A stretch of DNA of 64,000 nucleotides, taken from NCBI GenBank assembly GCA_018873245.2, contig JAEMBT020000009.1, positions 7,829,288-7,893,287 on the forward strand, given 5' to 3'. The notes beneath the pieces are model-generated. The model worked only from the letters and a program-made list of their open reading frames with translations, was not told the DNA's origin and made no database searches. The stretch comes from Archegozetes longisetosus. Its lineage: Eukaryota > Arthropoda > Arachnida > Sarcoptiformes > Trhypochthoniidae. Shown here piece by piece: positions 35,719 through 48,883 of this stretch. Every line of letters begins with the position of its first letter. Positions within the stretch are counted from its first letter, which is position 1. The translations under genes and the position numbers were made by a program.

Positions 35719-35954
35719 AGTATGGTTAGAAACTTAGTAATCCTTGATAGTTACCAGAAGAAATGCCTTGTAATGGCATATTTTCCATCAAGTCATAAAA
35801 TTGAAGATATTAACATACTTACAGAATGTTCAATATATTATCAAAATAAATTACAAATCAAATTTGGCAACAAACTGATGAGCACCATAGGAAGGTCGGC
35901 ACAGTAACGACCATAGTCTTGTTGCTACGGTGGATTGTTAAGCTTTTAAGTGTA
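35719..35954. mobile_element. MITE family A, copy 2 (inverted)
   Basis: Opposite orientation to the other five copies. The right end reads CTTGTTGCTACGGTGGATTG then TTAAGCTTTTAAGTGTAC; the left end reads AACTTAGTAATCCTTGATAG. A 61-codon frame inside is not a gene. Confidence 0.7.
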
Positions 35955-36204
35955 CAAGTTATAATAAAAAATCCATTTTCCAAAATGTATTTCTAAAAAC
36001 ATATCACATTCCTTCTAACAACTAAAAGGCACTTTCACTAAAATTAAAGAGACATTTGGATGGCTGTAGATGTCCAGCTAAAAAAGTTATGCAAAGAATA
36101 GTTATATATTGGGGTCAAAAATATACTGAAAGAATACTCAAAATGAAAGAATTGATATGGAATTCAGAAGACTGTGTATGACTAAATTTTGTTTTGTCCA
36201 GCAT

Positions 36205-36335
36205 TTCTTATGTAATAATTTCTTATGTAAGAATCTCCTATGTAAGAGTTTCTCATGTAAGAATCTTCTATGTAAGAATCTCTTATGTGAGAATTTCTTA
36301 TGTAAGATTTTCTTATATAAGAATTTCTTATCTAA
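36205..36335. repeat. Minisatellite, about 15-bp unit
   Basis: About nine imperfect copies of TTTCTTATGTAAGAA-type units. Lys/His- or Cys/Asn-rich open frames on both strands arise from the period of 15. Confidence 0.85.
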
Positions 36336-38056
36336 GCCTTGTTTCCAAGTAAGAGATAAGTAAATCTCATTACCCATTCTGCATTCTTTTATTTATTTAA
36401 CTCATGCTTTTATCTTCTCATCTATAAGTTTGTATTCAATAAATCACATGAAAAATTAAAAGATTCTTTCCTTTATAGTCATTTTATCTCTACTTCTATT
36501 TCTCTAACCATTTGATATTAAGACTCAAAAGTTTGATTATCCGATGAATTCTCTTGTATGGAATAGAAAAACAAGTTTATCTGTTTGCTTATTTATTTCG
36601 ATTTTTTATATTTCAAATATATCTGGAAAATTTTTCCTCTTGAGAGAAGTTCTTTTCCAGACAGTAGTAGTAATTTCTTACAAATCACGCATACTGTTGA
36701 ACGAACTGTAGCGTGCTTTCAATATGATAAATTATCTCCAGCTTAAAACTATTATAAATTAATGCAATTTGAAACCTAATCAAAACTAAAATTAAATATG
36801 AGCGTGATTTGCATCCATTCGTAAAATCGCTCCAATAAGACTGAAATTGGTTTAGCAATTGAACAGAATTAAATAATTGAAAGTATGTTTCCAGCAAAGT
36901 TGCCAGTAAAAATAGATGAACAACACTAGTGTCACATGTTCTATGATATACTCGTAATTATCAGAAACATCTCTCTTTCCTGACTAAAAGTCTTGGAATG
37001 TGTCACCTGAGAGTTGGCAAAGAAACAAATGTTGATTTGTTTAAAGGCGAGCCAAAACTTGTGTTTTACTAGAGATATATCAGTACTCCAATATGATATA
37101 GCTTTTTATGCAAAATTGATTTTTCCGTAGACTTCAGATCCTAACGGATATCAGTTGGAAAGACTTACATTCAAAGAATAGATTCTTTTCTTTTCTTTTC
37201 TCTGATTAAGAAATAGATTCTTTAGTTGAGCTTATTCTCAAACTTCTCGGATTCTTACTTATTGTTAACCCTCAATGCTATTTATCTTCAAAGACTACAA
37301 TTCCGACAAAAGTTTAAAAGTTTGGTAAATAAAAGTAAACTTTATGTGCAAAAAACAGAATCAAATCGAGTTTTGAGCTCATAAGTAGAGTATGAACAGA
37401 AAAATTTCATTGAAAAAATTGAGCTGAAAAGTATTCATAAAGCATTTTTCAATAAGTTTTATATTATGTATAATTCAGAAAGAGTTATTAATCAGAGTTA
37501 AAGTACAGGTTGACTCCTGCTATATGTACGTTTTTCAACATATATTTAAATTTATCCTTGACAGAATAATTTGATGATTTAAAAACTTTTAGATATAAAT
37601 AACTATATAAAATTTAATTAAAATGTAAAGTAGAAGTAGAATGACATTTACAAATTAGATGCTTGTGCATTTTACTATGAAATGAAAATTCTAATTATTA
37701 ATAAAGTATGAAAGCGAAGGTTCATTATTCATAGATGTTTATGAAAATAATTTTTATTTATGAGTCTATTCTTTTAAACCTTAATATCAAATATTTAAAC
37801 TATCTTACTATTCTACCTAATAGGCAAATATTAAAGTAACTCATTAAGATAGATGAAAATTAAAGTAAAATATTATTGAAATATTTCACAAAGATTAATG
37901 AATATTTGAAAACTAATAAAAAAAGAGAACAACTATCATTCTTATTTATGACTTAGGCATTTAATTATACTAAAACTTGTAATGAGTTCAAAATTGTTTC
38001 TAATTAAAATAAAATAGTTTGTATGCGTTTATGAGTCTAGATGTGAATAGCAGATT
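36336..38056. other. Gene-free stretch
   Basis: AT-rich, nothing supported. Confidence 0.45.
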
Positions 38057-38244
38057 AGAATAACTAAAATTAGATAGCTCAGATCAGAATAACTTAAATT
38101 AGATAGCTCAGATCAGAATAACTTAAATTAGATAGCTCAGATCAGAATAACTTAAATTAGATAGCTCAGATCAGAATAACTTAAATTAGATAGCTCAGAT
38201 CAGAATAACTTAAATTAGATAGCTCAGATCAGAATAACTTAAAT
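38057..38244. repeat. Tandem repeat, 29-bp unit
   Basis: About 6.5 nearly perfect copies of a unit containing AGAATAACTTAAATTAGATA then GCTCAGATC. High identity suggests recent expansion. Confidence 0.95.
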
Positions 38245-38737
38245 TATTTCATAACAATTTTACTAATATACCATTAGAAACAATTGCTATACAGAGTGAT
38301 TCATTAAACCGTTAAGTGTTTGATGATTGTTCATAATTTATGCAAATGAAATTGCTAGAGTTATAACGATTACAGTCAAATCTTCTCATTAGTTCAATCA
38401 TTATGATAGACATTAAGCGTTTACATTCTCATGCAAATACTACTACCTAATGATAAACTGTATTTGCTAACTTATATTAAATAGAAAAGTTATGTGCTTT
38501 TTACTTTAAATCTATGCTTCATTGAATATCACTTTAATTAGTCGATTGTATAGATTAAACATGTTATCCGGATAAACAGCTAGAATGTAATTCCTATACA
38601 TTTAATGCATATTACAAATATATACCTTTAAAAATACTTTTGGATTTAATAGTACATTGCTTTTTGTGAAGTTTATATACTTATGTCAATTGCCAGTCGA
38701 TAGGGTAAACAGTTTGATTCTCGGTCTCTTTGATACT

Positions 38738-38863
38738 ATGCTACCAGTCAAATTGAAATATTTCATCATCTTAATCTTAATCAATCTTTGCCTAACAATA
38801 ACTTATTCTCCAAATACTGTTACTCAGAGACCTATAGAAAGAAAATTTGAAAAAGAAATTTAA
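38738..38863 (+). CDS. Possible small secreted peptide (weak)
   Basis: A 41-codon frame from ATG at 38738 (it continues open upstream to 38657). It begins with a signal-peptide-like stretch, MLPVKLKYFIILILINLCLT, and ends in a short polar tail with Arg/Lys/Glu. Such a hydrophobic start can arise by chance in AT-rich DNA, and no further exon, homolog or poly(A) context supports it. Confidence 0.2.
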   Translation: MLPVKLKYFIILILINLCLTITYSPNTVTQRPIERKFEKEI

Positions 38864-39643
38864 ATAATTTATATTTTTGAAATGAAATCCGATATATAAC
38901 CTTAAAATCTAAATAAGAATCTAAATAAGAGTAAGAATTTTGATAGAAAAAAATCAGAATTTCAAATAAGAATAATTATAATTGTAAAATGAAATGTCAA
39001 ACTTTTTGACAGCAATAGTTTGAATATATTCAAAGAGAAAAGTATTTTCTATTAGCAGTTGAACTGGCATAAGGTTGAGTTGACTTATGTTTTAGTTTAT
39101 AAAATATTAATATACTATATATTATATTCAAATCATAATAATCAAACTTAACACCAGTCATCTATCAACATTGAATACAAACTACGATAAAGAGTTACAT
39201 AAACAAATCCAAAAAAAGATTGCATATATAAATCATGATAATCATATAATGAACTGGAAAAATGAGAAATATTATTATATAAATATATTAAAACATTTTC
39301 TTCTAATAAGTAATAGATAAGTGGTTATAAGAAAAAGTTTAGCAAAAACATAAATTAGACTAATCGTTTTATTAAATCATCATAAAAAGCTTTATAGTAG
39401 ATCAACCTGGTGTAGGATTTGTTTTTTTCTATTCAACAAAAAAGCAACTTGAATATTAATCATAACTTGAAGGATACAAACCGTTCATTATTAATGTTAC
39501 TGAAAATATTTGGTAATGATTAATAGTAGAAATGTTTTTCATAGAAAACCAATGATAGATATATTATATTAAATAATAAATTCATCTTACTTCTTCTCTA
39601 TAAACTTATTTAAATTTATTATTTTCTGTATCTTTAAGTTATC

Positions 39644-39850
39644 TACACTCGATAAAACAATGATCTTTGATAGCAATAAGAAAAATCTACCTGCCAACCT
39701 AACCTCCCTATGATGAAATCAACTTTTAATTTTCTTTACTATCCATATTCAATATGAGATAAGTCTGCTAACATACGATACATTACGTTACATCTCATGA
39801 TAACATATTAATTCTGGTTGCCATAAACGATTACTATTTTATTGAGTGTA
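39644..39850. mobile_element. MITE family A, copy 3
   Basis: About 207 bp. The left end has TACACTCGATAAAACAATGA then TCTTTGATAGCAATAAG; the right end has GGTTGCCATAAACGATTACT then ATTTTATTGAGTGTA. The most diverged copy. Confidence 0.6.
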
Positions 39851-40245
39851 TCAAACTTATTGAACATTAAACTTAGTTTTGGTTAACATTATTCTGAAAG
39901 TTTTCACATGAATATTTAATTTATTCACAATAAAGAAATAAATGTCGATTTGTCAAACTATCCAAAGACTAGATTATAGCTATTCTGACGTGAATTCTTT
40001 TGCAATTCGCAATTGAATTTCTTAACTATCATTCAACTGAATCCTTCTAGTAGACAATTTTCTAAAAATTCCTTTTCATAATCACTACTATCAGAAGCAA
40101 TAGAAATAAATGAAACTTTCAATGGAAGACTTCAACATGAATAGAAAGAAACTTTTCAAACGAATTAAGCTTCAATTCTATCTTTAATTTGATTTCTCTG
40201 TGCAGACGTGACACTTTCACAAATTTTCACACTTTTACACTTGCA

Positions 40246-40422
40246 CACTAACACCTCGATGTAGTCAACCCCTTCATATAGTAAACTCTCGATATAAGAA
40301 ACGCACTTATCCCACTCCAACACATACTGTTCAGCTGATAATTGCCTGTTTATAGTGAAACCTCGTTGTAGTCAATGCGAACTATCGGTGCCATCAATTG
40401 ACTATATGGAGGTATTACTGTA
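40246..40422. mobile_element. Tigger/pogo-type MITE, copy 2
   Basis: Begins ACACCTCGATGTAGTCAA and ends GACTATATGGAGGTATTACT then GTA, with the same internal order as the reverse complement of 32,264-32,432. It ends about 120 bases before the first exon of the glycosyltransferase gene. Confidence 0.7.
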
Positions 40423-40538
40423 TATTATACTTATCCTACACTCTCATCTAATTTCCAGATCACAAAATTCAAAGGTAATATTGATAATGGTTCTCAACAT
40501 TTCAGATGCTTCTATCTGGCTAATGATGATGATGGCTA

Positions 40539-43500
40539 ATGCTCTTGGATGCCGCCAATCATAATGATTATTATCTTGAAAAACTTTACGACTTCAACAA
40601 TGATTTTCTTTTGTATAAAAGCCTAGAGAAGAGAAGGACAAGAACCAAAAAAATGTCCAATTTTATGACAAATAATCTAAAGTCAATTTGTTTGCGATCA
40701 ATGATACTGTGCTGTTGGAAATCAAGTCATCATAGAAGAAGATCATATTATTATGTATTCTACGCTACTGTTCTGATCATTTTCAGCTTATTGGTGATTG
40801 CTTGGATGATGATTTTGACTCAGTTATCAACCAATTTTAATGATAATAAATTGTCCAGATCTATAGATAGTATTGGTATGTTATTCTGTATTTATTATTA
40901 TTAAAAGTTTACTATCACTTCTATTACTCCTTAATCTATACCAATATGAATTGTCTTTAGTTATGGTGTAGATTTATAAGCATAAAATGTATTCTTATTT
41001 TTGCTTATTATCAGCACTCTTAATACTATTTCCAAATTTAAATATCTATTAATTTATTGTTGGTTAGCATGCACTCAAATTTCGTAAGATTACTATATTT
41101 CATTGAAACAGTCTTTAATTAAAATCTAACCCCTATAGCTTAAACTACATCGTTTCTCTACACTTTCATACATATATGCTTAAGTTTATGTATTAACAGC
41201 TATCAAAACTTAATCAACCCTATGCTGTGATTCTCTAGATTTTCTCGAAATTTCAATTTATACATGCATTTAAATAATTGATGTACTATTCCATTCAAGT
41301 CATTATATAGAAAGAGTTTGAATTAGCTAAAACAAATTGAAAATCTTTCAAACTATTACTCTTATATAATGAAGAAACAAAAGTTCAAGAATTCAAAAGA
41401 ATTAAATTGCAAACGTTTTTGATTCTAAATTAAATTTGTTTCAATGATCAGAGAGAAAGTATAGAACTTGATATAAGAAATAATTTATAAATTCTGTACT
41501 ACAAAATTGAACTGATAAATGTTCAGCCTGGTAAATTTAAAGCTATAATCAAAATATCCTTTAATACGATAGAAAGACACGAACAAGTAATATATTATAC
41601 TTTATGAAATATTTGATCCTTCTTTCAAGAGAAAGTGTGTTTACTTCTAAATTAATATTTTAATTAATCTAATGAGATACATACTGATTCACTATTTCCT
41701 CTATATGAAGATAATGTGCTTAGGGTTTGCTCACACTCAAGAGCACGAATGATAGCACATTACACGTTCTCAGGTGAGAATTAGTATCAGAACATTCTTC
41801 CACGTACCTGATTGTCCCTGAACTATTTTTTAAGTGTAAACTTACACTTAAAGATATATTCAGTAAACGTTTTACTTAAGAAACATGGTAAAGAAATCAA
41901 CACATACTATCAAAAAGGATGTTATAATTACAAAACAGATTCGTATAGAGTAGACAAAAAAGAACGACTTATTGACTTGTATGAAAAGTGATGAATCAGT
42001 ATTTCTAAAGCTTAACATGATTATACAGTAATGTTCTATAGAAACCATTAAGTAATTGAATAACTATGTTCAATAGTTTAAAAGCATAAAACAGATTATA
42101 GTCTTATCAAGTATATGCTCCATATATCAAAGTTAATGTTTAGTAAAAATCTCTTTTATTCTTATTTCTAGCTTAACAACATTTCTTTTACTCTCGTTTC
42201 TAGCTTAGTTCACTTGAATTAAATCCTCAATTTCACAATTATTAAGTCAATTGATTGTGTTGATCTCTAACTGAGAGATTAAGTTTGTTGTGTTCTGGAC
42301 TTAATATAATTACATAATAAATTATCGTTATTACGTCGAGTTAGATATATAACTATTTGTTTTAGCTTAATGTCAATTAGACTTATAATTATGAGTGTCA
42401 GCTTAAATTGTTCCGACTATTAGCTAACAGATTTGTTTAGTTCTTATAGGGTGTCTCAAACAGTTATGGATTCTTGATTCAGATGAGTTAATATAAGAAT
42501 TCTATGCATATTACTTGAGAACTATATAACCAAACTTTAGATTGTTAAGATTGATTGATCATTATATTTGCATCATTTACTTTTTGAAACGTTTACGAGT
42601 TTTCAAATCATGTACTTTTTCAAACACCCTTTAGTGTATATTTATTACTAATTTAAACTACTCATTAATTAAAAAACTCTAACAGAATCTCCTAACTAAT
42701 TATCAACAAGTCATTCAAATAAATCCCTACTAAAATAGAAACGAAAATATTTCCTATAAATAGGATTTCTAGTATAATTAAAATATATCTTTTTCTGATT
42801 TAACAAAACAGCTGAAAGTACATCAAATGATGATTTAGTGTCAAGCCTTCTAGAATCCTATCGGTCAGAGATATCTCGACTCTCGATAGAAATAGAAGAG
42901 CTAAAAAAGAGCCAACAGAGATGTTCAGAACTAATGAACGAAGTAGGCAAACAAGTGGAGCATATAAGACGCGGTGGCGTTGTATCCATATCTCACGAAT
43001 ACGAAGTGGTCCCATTCACACATTTCACTTTCACTCGGATCTATCCCTCATCTCTAGCATTAGGCAAACGAGTTGTCGAGAAGCCCATTGGCATCAAGAG
43101 GAAAGAAATCATTGATGTCTTGGGCGAAGCCCTCAAACTGCTAACACATTTCAATCGCACTGTCGACGACTTCATTGAGGGTGTGTACGCAACAGATCCT
43201 CTGATAGGTACTCAGTATCACTTGTACTTCAAAACTGCTAAAAAGGGTCCCTCAGCTGCCAAGTTCTACCACAAAGTAACACTTTTGAGACCTTTCGTTC
43301 AGTCACGTATAGCTAGTAATGAAATCATCTCAACGCAACGCGAGATCATTCATCTTATCTTACCTATCAGTCAGGATCGCTTGGAGCATCTGACTCAGTT
43401 TTTAGATAATATTCAAAGATTAGCCAAGTTTGAATTTGGAAGACTCAAAGTCTTTCTCGTCTATTTCGGAGATATATCTGTACTAAAGAACTATTGTTGC

Positions 43501-44262
43501 GATCATTTCCTAAACAACTCACTGACAAAATCCAACTCATCGAGTGGGACGAAAAGTTCAAATTTGATTCCAATAAAAACAATCCACTTATCAAATAATA
43601 CAGGAGATTTCTCAAGAGCTCGAGCTCTTCACCTGGGAGCAGAAATGTGTTGTAAAAATTCGTCTCTACTATTTTTCTGTGATGTTGATTTATTATTTAC
43701 AACTAAATTTCTAGAAAGGTGTCGATTGAATGCATCTAAAGGAAAGAAAGTTTATTATCCTATATTGTTTAGCCTATACAATCCTAAATATTCTAAAATT
43801 CATATTCCCAACATCTCCACTTCTCCCAATCTTTCTAATCTCATCTCTTCTCAAACCGGCTTCTGGAGAGATTTCGGCTTCGGTATGACCTGTCAGTACA
43901 AACTTGATTTCATGTCTGTCGGAGGTTTCGCTGAATACTTAATGTCCTATTTTGATGATATTAATCATCCGAGTAAAACATTATCTCGTTTTCTGTCACA
44001 ATCCAAGCTGTCATCCGGATGGGGCGGCGAAGATGTGCTGCTCTATCGTCGACATCTACAACACCCTAAACTATCTGTCATTCGTGCCATCGATCCCGGA
44101 TTGTTCCACGTTTGGCACGAAAAGTCTTGTGATCCTCAACTCTTAACTACTGAACAATATTCGTCCTGCTTGTCGACCCGTGCGCTCAACGAGGCCTCAC
44201 ATTCGCAATTGGCTCAACAAATAATGCAAATGAAGTTAAAAGAAATCAAGTCTTCCAATTGA
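40539..44262 (+). CDS. Chondroitin sulfate N-acetylgalactosaminyltransferase
   Basis: Golgi type II glycosyltransferase that adds GalNAc in chondroitin chain initiation and elongation (CSGALNACT/CHGN family). Exons 40539-40875 and 42812-44262 join in phase 1 across a 1,936-bp GT-AG intron, giving up to 595 residues. An in-frame ATG at 40653 (557 residues) is an equally plausible start, as it leaves a 30-residue cytoplasmic tail. A transmembrane helix (VLIIFSLLVIAWMMIL) is followed by a Glu/Lys-rich coiled-coil-like stalk at the start of exon 2. Catalytic hallmarks, numbered from 40539, are DVD at 403-405 (the metal-binding DXD), GFWRDFGFGMTCQY, WGGED at 516-520, GLFHVWHEKSCD and ALNEASH. It has about 30 residues between GGF and WGGED, where I recall only about 6 in vertebrate members. 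GC content is visibly higher than in the flanks. Confidence 0.93.
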
Positions 44263-44301
44263 TTTGTAAATTTTTGATTTCTAATATTTGAACCATTTTT
44301 A

Positions 44302-44541
44302 TACACTCGATAACTTAATAATCCACGATAGCAGCAATAATAAAGCCGTTGCTATGTCAACCTTCCGTTGTTGTGTGTTAATTTGTTGCTAAATTTGATT
44401 TTAGATTTGCTTTGACTTCTATATTGAATGTTATATAAGTTCGTCAATATATGAGGTTATTATTGTCTGATATAAAACATCCCATGACAATGCATCACTT
44501 GCTTTCGGTTGCTATCGCAGATTATTAAGCTCATCAGTGTA
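44302..44541. mobile_element. MITE family A, copy 4
   Basis: 240 bp. The left end has TACACTCGATAACTTAATAA then TCCACGATAGCAGCAATAA; the right end has GGTTGCTATCGCAGATTATT then AAGCTCATCAGTGTA. It begins 40 bases after the glycosyltransferase stop codon and contains an AATAAA at 44,339-44,344 that could serve as that gene's poly(A) signal. Confidence 0.8.
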
Positions 44542-45630
44542 AAGTGCTTTCTGGTCATGTACAGTCTCATTATTTCTAATTTTATGAGAGATTAATTAAA
44601 TTGGTCGTAGAAAGCAATTAGCTTGAAATTACTATGGGGATAATTTTGAAATAAATGATTTTGTTGAATGTTATTGAATTATTTTGCAATTTTGTTAGAA
44701 GTTTATAATTATTTTGTTCTTAATTTGAATTTCACATTAAGCTCTAATTAGCAAGAGGTAAGCTTCTCGAGTTTAAAATATAAACAAATGCACAATTAAA
44801 ATGCACAACTGAACTTTTGACATAATTGTGATTAAGATTCAATTGATATAATATAACTGTTTTAGTTTCTTAACAAAAATTGTCATAAAAGTTAATCAAA
44901 TATAAATAAATTCTCATTAGACATATTATATTCGTTCATTAACTCTACAAATGACATATAATTTTAGATTAAAATCGGTTAGAACAGAGCAAAATTTTAA
45001 TAATAATAATAATAACAATAATACGATAAGGTTAGGTTAGGTTAATTTATGATAAAGCATTTAGTATATAAAGATAGCAATTTGTCATTCAATATCTTAT
45101 AAAGGCATTAGGTTTTCCGCACTGTATACTTATTAATGGTTCTAAGAGCTAGGTCATAAATAATTCAGCTTATTTGTACTAAATTCCATACTATTGTTGG
45201 TATGAGTTGTTGACTATACTAAACTAGGCATAGAATTGGGCCAATACTTTATTTAATCATCTTTACTATAATTCTTATTTTTATGTAAAAGCTTAGAATT
45301 CATACTTTAAATTAAGGAATCGTATACTGACAAGAAAGAAAGTATTTTATAGTTAGATAAAAAACAATATCCAATACATTCTCCTATGTTGACTTAAATT
45401 CTTATTCCAGTATCTCTTACTCAATATATACAGAATAGACAATGTATACTACTCTGTAGTTCTGCTTTTGTTTGAATCCACTTAATAACAAATCTTAAGA
45501 AGAGTTAGCTTTAAAAATGATCGCTAAAGTCCATAAAGTAAACTCTTATCTCAACAGATTCAATAAAAATCTAAGAATAAGAAACCTAGGTTCAATCTTC
45601 TTGAAGAAATAAAAGATTGAGCTTTTGTTA
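44542..45630. other. Intergenic, nothing recognised
   Basis: AT-rich, with a short (AAT)n run near 44,999-45,020. Confidence 0.45.
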
Positions 45631-45845
45631 TACACTTCAAAACTTAATAATCGACGACAGTAACAACAAAAAGGTCGTTGCTATGTCAACCTTCCAATTT
45701 GTTGCCAAATTTGATTTTGGACTTGTTTTGATTACTGTATTGAATATTCTATAAGTTTGTTAATATCTGAAGACGTTATGATCCAATTGAGGACACGCTA
45801 TGACAACGCATCACTTCTTATTGCTGTCAGCGATATTTATGTGTA
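45631..45845. mobile_element. MITE family A, copy 5
   Basis: 215 bp. The left end has TACACTTCAAAACTTAATAA then TCGACGACAGTAACAAC; the right end has TTGCTGTCAGCGATATTTAT then GTGTA. Interior TTGTTAATATCTGAAGACGT matches the other copies. Confidence 0.8.
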
Positions 45846-46680
45846 CAAGTTTCATAAGTCAAGCAACGAATTAAAGTGATAGGATATAATTGAATTATTT
45901 TCTTATAAGTCTTAACTATGATGGATAGCTACGATCACGTTTAAATTAATAGATTTGTTCAAGTTTTCCAGATTGGCCTGAATTGGACATCAAATGTATT
46001 GTAATCTAATTGTATCATGTCAGCATTTCCTACCTATAAGTTAATAATCTTAGGACATATCTTACGATATATCTTACAACATATCACTTTCTATATGTTT
46101 GTCTATCAGCAAATATATATTGAATATCGCTCTTATTAAATAACTAACTGAGAAACAACACTGATGGCCCAAAAATTTGCTTTGGGTTCTATACTTAGAG
46201 TATATATAAAAATATCGAGTTCTTCATCTTTTCTACAAATCCAATTTCTTAATTCCTACTCCTATTGTATACCTCTAATATGTTGAATAAAGTATCTATT
46301 TGATTCAATCAAATCTCTAGTATTTCAGAACGTTTTATCAGGCTATCTTCAGCTCCTCATTTGGCGATAATTTCTTGTATTTACTGATACATATAGACGT
46401 TTAAATTTTCCTCAAATCAAAACTCATTCTTCATTTGTTGATAGTTTAAAGTAAATATTTTCAAGATATTCACGCCGTTTGAAATCGAAACATTAATCCA
46501 TGCCTCTAGTCAGCCGTTCTGAAGTCTAGATTAAAGCGTTAAGGTTTTTGTATTCAAATCCCTCCAGTATTTTCATTATTTACACCTTCAATTGATAGAA
46601 ACTTCAATCAGACCAAATGTATAATTAAATTAACTGATTATCAAGTCGAATTCCATCTCACAATCTTTTTTTACTTTTGA

Positions 46681-46866
46681 CTATTTACTCTGAAGTCTTT
46701 TGCAATATCTACTTTTAATCATCTTCTTTAGACCAATTAATTCTCCGGATTCTCTGTATATTGAACACCAGTCTTCGAAATTTATTTTACCCTTAATTGT
46801 CAAATAAGATAGCAATAGTTCACACAGATCATCGCCATATCTACAACGTACACCTCTATTCGACAT
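46681..46866 (-). pseudogene. F-box-like fragment
   Basis: Minus-strand frame of 61 codons from an ATG (MSNRGVRCRYGDDLCELLLS) continuing YLTIKGKINFE. The spacing of hydrophobic residues in LCELLLSYLTIKGKINFE resembles the first two-thirds of an F-box (substrate-receptor adaptor for SCF ubiquitin ligases). The usual following WCxVCK-type ending is replaced by DWCSIYRESG, and the frame stops after a basic tail, KKMIKSRYCKRLQSK. It is too short for a full F-box protein and no further exons are seen, so it is either a fragment or a coincidence. Confidence 0.35.
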
Positions 46867-47603
46867 CTTTTCCCGATTAAAAACTGATTTCCAAAGAATA
46901 AAAAACAATAAATGATTGAAACAGATATTCATAACTAAAATAGTTGTTATTTTCACAAGTATTCCGTACTACGAATCTAAGCAATGGAAAATTAATTAAA
47001 GCATCATTGTATTGAAATGTTCTAGCACGACATGTGCCAGTGGTATTATTGTAGACAATATTGGCGTATGAGTTAAGGTTAGGCAATATTGAGGAATGCA
47101 GATCTAATCTAAACGTTAACTTTTAAAGTATGACCAGCACGTTCTATATCATATTCCACACTAAAGCCATATTAGTTTAGACGATCAAATTTGAAGTCTG
47201 CGTCTAATTATTTTTCTTAAATACCGCTTATATACCAATAGTGCTCAACTATTTTCCTTCAAAATCATTGCCAGCACATTATTACTAAAAAGATTTTAAT
47301 TAATACAAATATGTATTTTTGACTAGAAAGAAAAGATTTATTATTCTATCAAACTGATATTTAATAAACATTTCACATTGACCATTTAAAGAGACAATAA
47401 ATTAGACAGCTGTTCACTAAACAACAATAGATCGAGAGATAGATGTTTGATCTAAGTTTCGATGTAACTGTTCACACATTAAGTCTTTACATCATATCAC
47501 TTTAGCTTGACATAAATCAGACTATATAGCTTAATTCTCTTAATACTATCTAAACATACTTTTCTTTCGTATGGTACTAAACTCTTCTGTTATGTGGACA
47601 CAT

Positions 47604-47647
<44 letters not shown>

Positions 47648-48883
47648 AGTTTATGTTTTATTCAATCGTTTGAAAGCAAACATTTCAATAAAACAAAAAT
47701 AATCAAATTCTTATAGTTTAGTAGTCAACCGAATAAAATACAAGTCAAAAATGTTGTTCTCATCTTTCCACAAACTGCTTCTAAATTCAATTTAAAAAAC
47801 TACTTTCTTATCTCTATTTCTTTCTATTTCGAAAACATTCCTCAAGTGATTATTTAGTTTATGCACACTTCAAATCCAAAGCTACATTAAATAGAAAATT
47901 ATTCCATAAGTTATTTTTATATATACTTTGAAAATACCTTAAAGTGTCTGTTTTTTCATTCATGAGCCAAAGTTATAAGTTGCGTTTTAAGATGTTTCCT
48001 TATTAGGCCGTATCAGTGTAAAGCTGTATTAAGCCCTAACTAATGCGCATGCGTTGAAAGCCGATTCCTTTATTAGGTCGCTCTTTATTAATAAGAAAAC
48101 ACTTTAATAAGGAACGGCTTAATAAAGAAATAGACTAATACTGAAACTGCTTAATATGCAACCCACAATATATTCATTTCTAAGCTGGTCTGTTATCTCT
48201 TCGCCAAAACTGATTGAATGTTGTTCACTATTTCGATCAGACATTACAATCCATTAATGAAGAGTTGGTGCACCACTTGACCCATTTGTTGCCCTTAATT
48301 GATTACCTCTTCTGGTCAGTGACAGCTAAGTGGGCACTGATCGTTAAATTGATTCTTGTGGTCGTTTGTTGAGTGCAATTGACTGACTGAATGAAGGATA
48401 GAAATAAGAATAGGAGAAGGTTTGAAATAATCTTTAATATCGATTACTGGCTACTTGCGGTCATATTAAAAAAGAAATTCCCATGATTAATGCTCGTAAT
48501 AATTGACGTTTTGTTTTCCTTCGGACTGACTAAGGGCTTTGATATTAATTTTATTGATGATGTCTTATAGAGCCTATGCATACAGTTTGAGGCTAAGACT
48601 TTTCTAGAGTTTAAGCTTTGCAATAGAAAAGTGTTGCCACAAATTTTATAAAGGAAAATTTCACCAATTCATCTGAGAAAAGCCTAGAAAAGTTGTCTTA
48701 GTCCCAAATGAACCATAGATAGAAAATTTGATTCTTAAAATACTCAAGTATTTGGAAATGTTCCCATTTTTGGTACAAAATCAATATGTCTTGAAAAATT
48801 TCATTTATAGCGTATTTATTACTTCTTGGAGTGTTTGTCGCTTTTCAAACACGACTTATTAAGATTGAAATATAAAAGAGAAC
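46867..48883. other. Gene-free stretch
   Basis: Contains the (CT)n tract below. Around 48,000-48,155 there are many CTTATTAGG/CCTTATTAAA words forming weak inverted repeats. Confidence 0.4.
47606..47646. repeat. (CT)n microsatellite
   Basis: Perfect CT run of about 41 bases. Confidence 0.95.

Noticed and set aside
35722..35907. 61-codon frame
   Set aside because: Lies wholly inside an inverted MITE family A copy.
36138..36377. Lys/His-rich and Cys/Asn-rich frames on opposite strands
   Set aside because: Produced by a 15-bp minisatellite; no start context or neighbouring exons.
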